NCBI RefSeq assembly: GCF_035989885.1
Contig: NZ_CP108518.1
Span: 124,001-188,000, forward strand
Direction: 5' to 3'
Length of the DNA: 64,000 nt
From: Streptomyces sp. NBC_01232
GTDB lineage: Bacteria > Actinomycetota > Actinomycetes > Streptomycetales > Streptomycetaceae
This document shows positions 16,432-23,820 of this stretch, in pieces. Positions within the stretch are counted from its first letter, which is position 1. The number at the start of each line of letters is the position of its first letter. The position numbers and the translations under genes are program-made. The notes beneath the pieces are model-generated. The model was not told the DNA's origin. It saw only the letters and a list, made by a program, of their open reading frames with translations, and did no database searches.

Positions 16432-17399
16432 CGCAGCCGGCGCACGGCGGTCCGTGCCTGCCAGCCGGCCAGGCGCAGGGTCTCGGCGGCGGCCTGCCCC
16501 AGCCAGGTCCGGACGTGCCGGCGGGCCTCGGCGAGGCCGGCGTCGTCGCCCGGGCCCGCTCCGGTGGCGTCCTCGCGGAGCATCACCTGCTGGGCGCAGA
16601 CGACCCGTACGCCGTTCCCTTCGGGGACCAGGGACCATTCGCCGGTGTGTGCGGCGAGGGGCTCGGGCGTCCGCAGTTCCTTGAAGACGATCCGTGCGGC
16701 CGAGGGGAAGCACAGGCGCACCACGCGGGTGGAGCGGGTGCGGCCGTCGGGGGTGGCGCAGGTGTCCAGGGCGGCCAGCTGCACGCCGGGGACGTCCTCG
16801 CTCACCTCGGCCGACTCCACGTGCGGGAGGCGCTCGGGCCAGTCCTGGATGCGGTGGAGGAAGTCGTAGACCAGCTCGGCGGGGCCGTCGATGTGCGCGC
16901 TGTCCGCGAAGGACAGCAGCAGCCGGTCCAGGTGTTCCCAGCGTTCGGCGACCGCCGTGAGGTGGGCGAGCTGCAGGTCCGGTTCGCTCTCCCACTCCCG
17001 GCGGCTGTGTGCGGTGGCGGCGGCGGGCGCGGCGTCCAGGGTGCGGTGGCGGCGCAGTGTCACCAGGGAGTGTGCGGTGCCCCTCTCCTGGACCGTCCAG
17101 GTGCCGGTGGTGGGGGCGCCGGGGCGGGCGGTGTCCTCCTGCTCGAACTCGACGGTCCGTGCGTGCGGGTGCAGCACGCGGTGCAGGTGGTGGGAGCGGA
17201 TCCGGTCGCCGTCCACGTCCCACAGGCGCAGCCGTTCGCGGACGCCGTCGAAGTCGATGCGCTCGACGTGGACGGGTGCGGGCAGCAGGAGGGGCCAGCG
17301 CGCGGCGTCGGCGAGCAGTCCGTGGACCACGCCGGCGGGGGCGGCGATCCGCGCCGTCCGCTCGATGGTGTGCACGCGCTGCGCGGGCATGGCGGGCAC
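16428..17399 (-). CDS. Two-domain aromatase/cyclase (ActVII-like SRPBCC didomain)
   Basis: 323 residues made of two START-like domains. The first (about 1-150) opens TIERTARIAAPAGVVHGLLADAARWP, and the second (about 160-320) opens AHIDGPAELVYDFLHRIQDWPERLPHV. This duplication is the architecture of ActVII-type aromatases that fold and aromatise the first ring of C-9-reduced polyketides, which fits the ActIII-like ketoreductase in the same window. It is translationally coupled to the degenerate PPTase downstream. The nearest gene upstream is the XRE-TPR regulator, read in the same direction. Confidence 0.88.
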   Translation of the reverse strand: MPAMPAQRVHTIERTARIAAPAGVVHGLLADAARWPLLLPAPVHVERIDFDGVRERLRLWDVDGDRIRSHHLHRVLHPHARTVEFEQEDTARPGAPTTGTWTVQERGTAHSLVTLRRHRTLDAAPAAATAHSRREWESEPDLQLAHLTAVAERWEHLDRLLLSFADSAHIDGPAELVYDFLHRIQDWPERLPHVESAEVSEDVPGVQLAALDTCATPDGRTRSTRVVRLCFPSAARIVFKELRTPEPLAAHTGEWSLVPEGNGVRVVCAQQVMLREDATGAGPGDDAGLAEARRHVRTWLGQAAAETLRLAGWQARTAVRRLR

Positions 17400-17457
17400 C
17401 TCCCCTGATCGTGTGCGGCGGGTGCGCCCAGCCTGCCGCAGGGGACTCGAGGCTTCC

Positions 17458-18705
17458 TCAACCCCGGGCGGGCGGGGCCGCCGTGGCGGGCGGGCCGGTG
17501 CGGCCGGTCTGGGTCAGTGCGTCGGCCAGCACCCGCCAGATCTCGGCGGCGAGGTCGATGTTGGCGTCCTCCTGGGCCTGCTGGGCCAGGGCGCGCAGGC
17601 CCGGGACGCCGGCCGGGTCGCCGTCGAGGATCATCAGCTGGTGGCGCAGGATCTCCTGCCGGACCTGGCCGCGGTAGGTCATCCTGGGCCGGTCGGCGGC
17701 CAGTTCGCCGAGCAGGGCGCGCGCGTCGTCGTAACGGCCGGTGGCGAAGGCGAGGTCGGCCTTGAGGGCGGTCAGGTCCTGCCGCAGGGCGGGGGTGCCG
17801 ACCAGGGCGAGGGCGGCTTCGGCCTCCTGGGCGCGGTGCTGTGCCCGGGCGGGGTCGGCGGGCATCTTCTGCAGGTGCAGGCGGCCGGCGGCCAGGCGCA
17901 GCCGGATCCACAGGATCAGGTCCTCCTGGCTGCTGAACCGGTCGAGGGCGTCGTCCAGGCAGGCCTGCGCGCCGAAGTAGTCGCCCTGGTGCATGCGGAT
18001 GGCGGCGGCGGTCCACATGGCCTCGGCCCACAGGGCGTCGGAGCGGCCCTCGACGAGGGCGGTCAGTTCGTCGGCGTGGAGGCGGGCCTCCCCGGTGCGG
18101 CCCGCCTCGGCCTGTACGGAGACCAGCGCCAGCAGGGCGGCGGCCCGGTCCTCGACGCCGAGTTCCTCGTGCAGGGCGATGCGGTGGGCCTCGACGGCCG
18201 CGTCCACGGCCGGGGTGATCTCGCCGACGGAGCGCAGGCAGCGGGCGAGGCGGGTCAGGCCGCGTACGCGCAGTTCGCTGACGCCCACGTCGTCGCCGAG
18301 TGCGACGAGCTGGGTCAGGCGCTCGCGTTCGGTGGTGTGGTCGCCCTGGACGCGGGCGGCGCCGGCGAGGAGCCACAGCGCCTGCCAGCGCAGGACCGGG
18401 CTCTCGTGGCCCTCGGCGGCCAGGGCCTGGCGCAGGGCCACGACGGCGTCGGGGGCGCCGGTGGACGCGGCGAGGGTGAGGGCGTGGGCCAGGGAGCCGG
18501 TCGCCGGCTCCTCGAAGTCGGCTGCCTGCAGGCCGAGGCGGCCGGCCAGGTAGCCCACGGCGCGGTCGGTGGGCTGGCGGGCCCCGGACTCCAGGCGGGA
18601 GAGGTAGCCGGTGGACATGCCCTCGCCCGCCAGCGCCGTCTGCGACAGGCCCTGGGCCAGCCGGAGCTTCCTGAGGCGGTGTCCGAACGCGGGCTGTCGC
18701 AGCAT
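17458..18705 (-). CDS. XRE-family regulator with C-terminal TPR domain (RRNPP-like layout)
   Basis: 415 residues. An N-terminal HTH_3 domain (FGHRLRKLRLAQGLSQTALA, GMSTGYLSRLESGARQPTD) is followed by about 300 residues of helical repeats rich in Ala/Leu that read as tetratricopeptides (e.g. ALLALVSVQAEAGRTGEARL, ADLAFATGRYDDARALLGEL). This is the layout of RRNPP-type sensors, which bind short peptides through the TPR domain, and of BldD/NsdA-like Streptomyces regulators. ATG 18705 was preferred over 18711 because AAGG lies at the right distance. It is divergent from a 23-residue ORF. Direct and inverted GGCAA boxes lie in its upstream region, consistent with autoregulation. The ligand is unproven. 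Confidence 0.85.
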   Translation of the reverse strand: MLRQPAFGHRLRKLRLAQGLSQTALAGEGMSTGYLSRLESGARQPTDRAVGYLAGRLGLQAADFEEPATGSLAHALTLAASTGAPDAVVALRQALAAEGHESPVLRWQALWLLAGAARVQGDHTTERERLTQLVALGDDVGVSELRVRGLTRLARCLRSVGEITPAVDAAVEAHRIALHEELGVEDRAAALLALVSVQAEAGRTGEARLHADELTALVEGRSDALWAEAMWTAAAIRMHQGDYFGAQACLDDALDRFSSQEDLILWIRLRLAAGRLHLQKMPADPARAQHRAQEAEAALALVGTPALRQDLTALKADLAFATGRYDDARALLGELAADRPRMTYRGQVRQEILRHQLMILDGDPAGVPGLRALAQQAQEDANIDLAAEIWRVLADALTQTGRTGPPATAAPPARG

Positions 18706-18767
18706 GGGCATCCTTGGGGTCGCGGGCAAGGAATCTGTCGGGAACCGGCACCGAGCGTAGGGTCCGC

Positions 18768-18792
18768 GGCAACGGCCGGGCAAACCTTTGCC
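18768..18792. promoter_or_regulatory. GGCAA boxes upstream of the XRE-TPR gene
   Basis: Two direct GGCAA copies at 18768 and 18779 have an 11-bp period, i.e. they lie on the same DNA face. The second is part of a perfect palindrome, GGCAAA-CC-TTTGCC (18779-18792). They sit between the XRE-TPR start (18705) and the divergent 23-residue ORF (18922). They match the box cluster at 14195-14462. Confidence 0.6.
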
Positions 18793-18921
18793 ACCGTTTC
18801 CGGGCCCGTCTCATGCGGTCCTCGAGCGGTCCTCGACCCCGCCGAGGCAGACTCTCCAGAATCCGGCCGTCGCACCGGCCGGCGCCCTGTTCCTCCCGTA
18901 TGCAGCGCCTTGGAGTCGACG

Positions 18922-18993
18922 ATGAGGCCATCGGTCGCCGGTACGGCCCAGGACGACCAGCCGGACGACGACATCGGCTGGCCGAACCACTGA
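18922..18993 (+). CDS. Candidate signalling peptide, 23 residues, ending DIGWPNH
   Basis: The ATG is preceded by TTGGAG with a 6-nt spacer. The product is 23 residues, acidic in its second half (AQDDQPDDD) with the terminus DIGWPNH. There is no signal peptide, so it would need another export route or act inside the cell. It is divergent from the XRE-TPR gene, the arrangement expected for a peptide/receptor pair, and its IGWP resembles IDWP of the secreted peptide at 14477. Being so short, it could be chance; the frame remains open upstream, so a longer form is possible. Confidence 0.45.
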   Translation: MRPSVAGTAQDDQPDDDIGWPNH

Positions 18994-19068
18994 CCCGCCC
19001 ACCGGGCCACCCCGGATCAAGCCCCCGCCGGCACGTGAGGCGCAGGGCGCAGGACGCCGGCCCGCACC

Positions 19069-19120
19069 GGTTTCAGCCCCGCCGGCGTTTGATGTGCGGG
19101 GTCCGGGGCGGCGCCCCGGC
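19069..19120. repeat. Dispersed Streptomyces intergenic element with hairpin
   Basis: The segment beginning GGTTTCAGCCCCGCCGGCGT and ending in a CCGGGGC-GGC-GCCCCGG hairpin resembles an element I know as recurring between genes in many Streptomyces genomes. Here it lies in the 252-bp gap (18994-19245) between the peptide ORF (+) and the SARP stop (-) and may act as a bidirectional terminator. Nothing else was recognised in that gap. Confidence 0.6.
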
Positions 19121-19245
19121 AGCGGCGGTGCACGTGGACGCGGCGGTGCTCACCGCCGCGTCGTGCGGGCTGCGGGGTGCGGGGCGGCACGCTCAGCGGC
19201 CGTGCGGCCGTGCGGCCGGGGGGTGCGGCCGGGGGCGGTGCGCGG

Positions 19246-20067
19246 TCAGACGGCGTACCGGTCGAACGTCGACCCCCGCTTCGGCCCGGCCTGCACGTCC
19301 AGCGCCGGATCCACCGTCAGCATGGCCTGGTGCAGGCGCTGCAGCTGCGGTGACGGCTCCACGCCCAGGTCCTCGATCAGGCGTCCGCGCAGCCGGCGGT
19401 ACACGTCCAGGGCGGTGGCCTGGCGGCCCGACCGGTACAGGGCGAGCATCGCCTGCGCGTGCAGTCCCTCGTGCTGGGGGTGGCGGGCGATCAGTTCCGT
19501 GAGTTCGGCCAGCAGTTCCGTGTGCCGGCCCAGCCGCAGGTCGGCGTCGATGCGCCGCTCCACGGTGCCGAGCCGGCTCTCCTCCAGGCGCAGGATCTCG
19601 ATCTCCAGGATCGGTCCGGCCCGTACGTCGACCAGTGCGGGTCCCTGCCACAGCGCGAGCGCCGCCCGCAGCAGGGCTGCCGCGCTTTCGTCGTCGCCCT
19701 GCTCGAAGACGCTGTGGCCCCGGGCGACGAGGCTCTCGTACGCGTGGACGTCCACGGACTCGGGGGGTATCTGCAGCAGGTAGCCGCCGTGCCGGGTGAC
19801 GAGCACGTCCTTGGCGCCGTCGGGTCCGCCCGGTCCCATGGCGGTGCCGAGCCGTCGGCGCAGCTGGAGGATGTAGGTCTGCAGGGTGGTCAGCGCGCTC
19901 TGCGGCAGGGCGGTTCCCCAGATCTCCTCCATGAGGGTGGGCACGGGCATCACCCGCCCCGGGTACAGGGCGAGGAGCGCGAGGATCTGCCGGGGCTTGC
20001 GGGCGGTCGGAACGATGGATCCCCCGTTGACCTCGGCGCTCAGCGGGCCCAGAACCTGAATCTCCAC
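19246..20067 (-). CDS. SARP-family pathway activator (second copy)
   Basis: 273 residues from a GTG with GGGGAAGA upstream. Domain layout is identical to the SARP at 14787: winged helix (PRQILALLALYPGRV, TTLQTYILQLRRRLG) then BTAD (HAYESLVARG, ILRLEESRLGTVERRIDADL, GRQATALDVYRRL, EDLGVEPSPQLQRLHQAML). Long stretches are residue-for-residue equal to the first copy, with changes in the middle and in the last ten residues. A gene duplication flanking the aromatase, PPTase and XRE block is therefore likely. It may activate the same promoters or have diverged in DNA choice. Confidence 0.92.
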   Translation of the reverse strand: MEIQVLGPLSAEVNGGSIVPTARKPRQILALLALYPGRVMPVPTLMEEIWGTALPQSALTTLQTYILQLRRRLGTAMGPGGPDGAKDVLVTRHGGYLLQIPPESVDVHAYESLVARGHSVFEQGDDESAAALLRAALALWQGPALVDVRAGPILEIEILRLEESRLGTVERRIDADLRLGRHTELLAELTELIARHPQHEGLHAQAMLALYRSGRQATALDVYRRLRGRLIEDLGVEPSPQLQRLHQAMLTVDPALDVQAGPKRGSTFDRYAV

Positions 20068-20224
20068 GTTCTCTTCCCCAAGTCGTCGGGTGCGGGGGCA
20101 CGGTGGTCCCGCTGCTGCGGGGCCCTGCGCGCGCCGCGGCCCGGCCCCGCCGGCCCCGCCGGTTGTGCCGGTTGTGCCGGTTGTGCCGGTGGCAGCGGCG
20201 GGCGGGGGCGGGCGGGGCGGCGGG

Positions 20225-20899
20225 TCACCAGCCGATCCGTACCGACTGCGCCCCGGAGAGCTCCGCGTCGGTCTGGTAGTCGTGCTCCCGTCCGGCGGCG
20301 ACCAGGCTGGGCAGCAGCAGTGCCCACAACGCCCCTACTTTCCCCTGCAGTTCCGCGTAGGACATGCCGGTGGCCGACATGGTTTCGATACCGCACGCCG
20401 CGGCCGCGACCAGGGCCTGTGCGCTCTCCCAGCGGCGGCCGGCGGCGGGCAGTTCTCCCGCGTCGCGTGCCAGCCGCAGCAGGGTGGCGACCGCCGAGAG
20501 CCAGGCCCCGTGGAAGTCGACGACCACCGGGCGTGCCCCGGCGGGCCCGCGGGGGCCCGCGCCGCCGCATTCCTTGGTGATGCGGAAACTCGCCGGGATC
20601 GCCGGTTCCTCGTGCAGGGTCCACGCCAGCCAGTGCGTGATGTCGATCAGTGCCTGCAGCGGGGAGACCCCGTCCTCGCGCAGCGCGCGCACCGCGTCGT
20701 GCAGCAGTGCGCATCCGCGCTGCTGCACGGCTTCGGCGAGTTCGTCCTTGGAGGCGAAGTGGAAGTACAGCGCTCCCTTCGTCACTCCGGCCGCGGCCGC
20801 GATCTCGCCCAGCGTCGCGTTGGCGTATCCATTGCGGTGGAACAACTCGGCCCCGGCGTAGACCAGCCGCCTCCGGGTCCGCTCCGACCTCTCCTGCAC
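20225..20899 (-). CDS. TetR-family repressor of the butyrolactone-receptor type (1)
   Basis: 224 residues. The N-terminal TetR HTH reads RLVYAGAELFHRNGYANATLGEIAAAAGVTKGALYFHFASKDELA, a close match to ArpA/ScbR-type repressors. The ligand domain is more divergent (HWLAWTLHEEPAIPASFRITKE, then a Gly/Pro-rich loop, then WLSAVATLL). It lies between two SARP genes on the same strand. Members bind ARE operators and either release on gamma-butyrolactones or, as pseudo-receptors, respond to antibiotics. Which of these applies is not decidable here. Confidence 0.85.
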   Translation of the reverse strand: MQERSERTRRRLVYAGAELFHRNGYANATLGEIAAAAGVTKGALYFHFASKDELAEAVQQRGCALLHDAVRALREDGVSPLQALIDITHWLAWTLHEEPAIPASFRITKECGGAGPRGPAGARPVVVDFHGAWLSAVATLLRLARDAGELPAAGRRWESAQALVAAAACGIETMSATGMSYAELQGKVGALWALLLPSLVAAGREHDYQTDAELSGAQSVRIGW

Positions 20900-21003
20900 C
20901 GAGCCGTCTCCTCTCGCCCTGACAGAGCTCCGAACTCCCGGCTGCCGGACCGCTCCGGGGCCGCGGACCGCTCGCCGCGGGCCCGTGCGGCCGGGGCCGG
21001 GCC

Positions 21004-21885
21004 TCAGACCCGTACGAGCCGTTCGCCGCCCGGCTCCGCGTGGGCCTCGGCCAGGCTCTCCGGCCCGGCCATCAGGATCGACCGCTGCAGGCGCCGCAGT
21101 GCCACGGACGGCTCAAGTCCCAGCTCGCGCACGAGCGTCGCGCGCAGCCGCTGGTACACATCCAGTGCCTCGCCCCGGCGTCCCGACCGGTGCAGGGCGA
21201 GCATGAACTGCCCGTGCAGGTTCTCGTGGGTGCGGTACCGGGTGACCAGTACCGTCAGTTCGGCCAGCAGCTCCCGGTGGCGTCCCAGCCGCAGGTCGGC
21301 CTCGATGCGCTGGTCGAGGGCGCACAGCCGGGTCTCCTCCAGGCGCCGGGTCTCCATGTCCAGCTGGACGCCGCCCTGTACGTCGGCGAAGGCGGGCCCG
21401 GACCACAGGGACAGGGCCTCCCGCAGCAGGCGTGCGGCGCCGGGGAAGTCCCCGGCGTCCATCGCGCGGTAGCCGGTTCCCGCGAGCCGGTCGAACTCGC
21501 GCACGTCCAGGGTCCCGCCGCCGCTGCTGAGCAGGTATCCGCCGGGCAGTGTGACCAGGATGTCCTTGGCGGTCCGGCCGGCCGGCTCCCCGCCCCCTTC
21601 TGCGCTCCCACTACCGCCCTCGCCCGAAACCGAAGCAGCAGCAGCGCCCTGCTCCAGGGCGGCCGCGATCAGTGCCCGTAACTGCAGGACGTAGGTCTGC
21701 AGTGTCGTACGGGCACTGCGCGGCGGTTCGCCCGCCCACAGCTCCTCTATGAGTGCCGATACGGGCACCACCTGATCGGCATGGAGGGCCAGGAGGGCCA
21801 GGACCTGCCGGGGCTTGGGGGCGGTCGGCGTGATGGAGATCCCGTTCTCCCGCACCGCCAACGCGCCCAGTACATCGATGTCCAC
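21004..21885 (-). CDS. SARP-family pathway activator (third)
   Basis: 293 residues from a GTG with GGGGAG upstream. The winged helix (IDVLGALAVRENGISITPTAPKPR, RTTLQTYVLQLRALI) is followed by a Gly/Ser/Glu-rich insertion near residues 95-120 and then a BTAD domain (VREFDRLAGTGYRAM, ETRRLEETRLCALDQRIEADL, GRRGEALDVYQRL, RELGLEPSVALRRLQRSIL). It is clearly more distant from the other two SARPs than they are from each other. Two overlapping ARE-like palindromes lie upstream, so the butyrolactone-receptor-type repressors encoded nearby probably control it directly. Confidence 0.92.
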   Translation of the reverse strand: MDIDVLGALAVRENGISITPTAPKPRQVLALLALHADQVVPVSALIEELWAGEPPRSARTTLQTYVLQLRALIAAALEQGAAAASVSGEGGSGSAEGGGEPAGRTAKDILVTLPGGYLLSSGGGTLDVREFDRLAGTGYRAMDAGDFPGAARLLREALSLWSGPAFADVQGGVQLDMETRRLEETRLCALDQRIEADLRLGRHRELLAELTVLVTRYRTHENLHGQFMLALHRSGRRGEALDVYQRLRATLVRELGLEPSVALRRLQRSILMAGPESLAEAHAEPGGERLVRV

Positions 21886-21939
21886 GCCGTACTCCCCTGT
21901 CCTTGGATGAGTCGCACAGCCAGTAGAAAACAGGACCAG

Positions 21940-21972
21940 CGGTTTGTCAATATCAAACCGGTCGTGCTGTTT
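21940..21972. promoter_or_regulatory. ARE-like operators upstream of the third SARP gene
   Basis: Two overlapping dyads are present: CGGTTTG-N7-CAAACCG (21940-21960, perfect) and AAACCG-N6-CTGTTT (21955-21972, one mismatch to AAACCG-N6-CGGTTT). Such sites are targets of ArpA/ScbR-type repressors. They lie 55-87 bp upstream of the SARP start in an AT-richer patch that probably contains the promoter. Confidence 0.7.
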
Positions 21973-22124
21973 TGACGATCCAGCACATCTGACTGACCCT
22001 CAAAAACCTACGATGAACTGGCATTTCATCTTCCCGGCCTGGGTCCGGAGCCGCTGCAGCCGGCCTCGATCGGCCCTCGACGCGGGCCACAGGAACACGG
22101 TCTGCCCCACCGGAAAGAGACCAG

Positions 22125-22799
22125 TCAGTCTGATTCGGTGGTCCCGGACGGCGGCACCGGGGTGCCCGCCGGCGAGCCCTGGGGCAGCAGGGCGCCCAGG
22201 GTCGCCTCCGCCGCGAGGCGCGGCAGCATCAGCGCCCAGAACCGGGTGAGGGTGTGCGGCGCGACCCACTCGCGGTCGCAGGCGCCCAGGACCTCCAGCC
22301 CCACCGTGGCGGCCACCACCCCGCGCGCCGCGTCCTCATGGGCCAGGCCGCGGGCGAGGGAGCCCTCGCGCGCCGCGGCGGCCACGGCCTCCTCGACCCA
22401 CAGCCGCCACTGGCGGCGCAGGTCCGCCCCACCGCTCCAGGAGGGGTCCGCGCACAGCCCGAAGCCGGCCCGCACCACCACGTCGTGCGCGAGGAGGGCC
22501 ATCAGGGCGTGCGTGGAATCGACCAGCACCTGCAGGAAGCCGCCCCCGGCGGCGGGCTGCGCCGGCCGGCCGGCGGTGACCGGGATGATCCCGCACAGCG
22601 CCCGCGCCGCCCGGTCCTCCACGGCCTGCGCGAGCGCGGTCTTGCTGGCGAAGTGGAAGTGCAGCGCCCCGGCGCTCACCCCGGCCCGGCGGCTGATCAC
22701 CGAGATCGACGCGGTGACGAACCCCTCCTCGGCGAACACCTCCGCGGCCGCACGCACCAGCGCTTCCCGCGTGCGAGCGGCACGTTCCTGCTTGACCAT
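22125..22799 (-). CDS. TetR-family repressor of the butyrolactone-receptor type (2)
   Basis: 224 residues from the ATG at 22799 (GGAG 5 nt upstream). The HTH segment is ALVRAAAEVFAEEGFVTASISVISRRAGVSAGALHFHFASKTALA. The ligand domain contains VDSTHALMALLAHDVVVRAGFGLC and RRQWRLWVEEAV. It differs from the other two in HTH residues (SAGALHFHF rather than TKGALYFHF), so its operator choice may differ. A perfect AAACCG-N6-CGGTTT palindrome lies just upstream of its start, indicating autoregulation or cross-regulation. Confidence 0.87.
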   Translation of the reverse strand: MVKQERAARTREALVRAAAEVFAEEGFVTASISVISRRAGVSAGALHFHFASKTALAQAVEDRAARALCGIIPVTAGRPAQPAAGGGFLQVLVDSTHALMALLAHDVVVRAGFGLCADPSWSGGADLRRQWRLWVEEAVAAAAREGSLARGLAHEDAARGVVAATVGLEVLGACDREWVAPHTLTRFWALMLPRLAAEATLGALLPQGSPAGTPVPPSGTTESD

Positions 22800-22810
22800 G
22801 GAGTCTCCAC

Positions 22811-22828
22811 AAACCGCCAACGCGGTTT
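22811..22828. promoter_or_regulatory. ARE-like operator upstream of TetR gene 2
   Basis: AAACCG-N6-CGGTTT is perfect and lies 12-29 bp upstream of the start codon. It is identical in both arms and spacing to the site upstream of the P450 gene. Confidence 0.75.
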
Positions 22829-23018
22829 GCCCAAGAGGGTATTCAGATCGTTGCGGGTCACAGTCGGCGCCGGAACCGGAGCCGTGCTCGAGTCCCGCTC
22901 GAGCCCAGTGGCCCCACCGGCCCCGCCGGCCCCTCCGCCCCCGCCCGAGCGCCCCGGTTCCCCGCCGGCCCGGATTCGGCGCCGGCCCGGATTCGGCGCC
23001 GGCCGCCGGCCGCCGGCC

Positions 23019-23699
23019 TCAGTTCAGGGCCGGCTCGGACTCCTGCGCCGCGCCGGGGCCCGTGCCGCGCCTCATCTCCGCGCTCACCCGCTCCCCCCGG
23101 TCGGGGGCCATGTCGAGCCGGGCGAGGACCGCGGGCGTCGAGATGCTGGGGCAGATGTGCTGGTAGACGGCGGCCACCCGCTGCTCGATGTCCGCACGGT
23201 CGCTCAGGGTCTGCGAGTAGATCTGCGCGCCCGTCCAGCAGGCGGAGAGGATCCAGGCCGTCTCGGCGGGGTCCACGTGCGGCAGCAGTTCGCCCTGCTC
23301 CTTCGCCCGCACCAGCAGGGTCCGCGTGAACTCGATCCAGCCCGGCACCGAGCCGCCGCCGAAGATGTCGCGCATGCCCGGCCCCAGGGAGAGCCGGGCA
23401 CCCGCGCTGAGCATGGGCTCGCGCTTCATCCGGTACGCCAGCACCATGGCGACGTCGACGAGTTCCTGCAGCTTGCTCTCCCGGTGGGGCACCCCGCCCT
23501 CGGCGAACTGCTCGTCGAGCACGCCCTGGGCCAGCTCCTGCTTGGAGGAGAAGTGGAAGTACAGGGCGCCCTTGGTGACGCCCGCCCGGGAGAGGATGTC
23601 CGCGATGGTGGCCGCGTCGTAGCCGCGCTCGTCGAAGACCGCTGCCGCCGCCTCCAAGATCGCGCGCCGCGTACGTACCGCACGCTCCTGCCGTGCCAC
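23019..23699 (-). CDS. Gamma-butyrolactone receptor-like TetR repressor (3)
   Basis: 226 residues from a GTG with GGAGG 5 nt upstream; an upstream in-frame ATG has no ribosome site. The HTH is RRAILEAAAAVFDERGYDAATIADILSRAGVTKGALYFHF. The ligand domain has REPMLSAGARLSLGPGMRDIFGGG (RLS and neighbouring motifs) and Trp121, at about the position of the ligand-contacting Trp of ArpA/ScbR-type receptors. Of the three TetR proteins it looks most like a true autoregulator receptor. It is close to the P450 and AfsA-type genes. A 25-bp palindrome lies in its leader. Confidence 0.88.
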   Translation of the reverse strand: MARQERAVRTRRAILEAAAAVFDERGYDAATIADILSRAGVTKGALYFHFSSKQELAQGVLDEQFAEGGVPHRESKLQELVDVAMVLAYRMKREPMLSAGARLSLGPGMRDIFGGGSVPGWIEFTRTLLVRAKEQGELLPHVDPAETAWILSACWTGAQIYSQTLSDRADIEQRVAAVYQHICPSISTPAVLARLDMAPDRGERVSAEMRRGTGPGAAQESEPALN

Positions 23700-23730
23700 G
23701 GGTGCCTCCGTTGTCCATGGGTCCGTTGCC

Positions 23731-23755
23731 GGTGGATCCGCGTCGCGGATCCACC
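23731..23755. promoter_or_regulatory. 25-bp perfect palindrome in the leader of TetR gene 3
   Basis: Two 12-bp arms (GGTGGATCCGCG and its complement) flank a single T, 32-56 bp upstream of the GTG. It can be an operator for a dimeric repressor or form a leader hairpin. Its sequence does not resemble the ARE boxes. Confidence 0.6.
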
Positions 23756-23820
23756 GCCCCATTAAAACCAACCAGAAGGTCCGATTCTTTTCAAGCAGGC
23801 CCGGTCCGGCCCCGGCGCGA

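Noticed and set aside
20161..20187. Three copies of GGTTGTGCC as a regulatory array
   Set aside because: Simple 9-bp slippage between the second SARP gene and TetR gene 1; no dyad or known binding site.
23765..23782. ARE operator upstream of TetR gene 3
   Set aside because: AAACCA-N6-AGGTCC matches only three bases of the second half-site; too weak to call.
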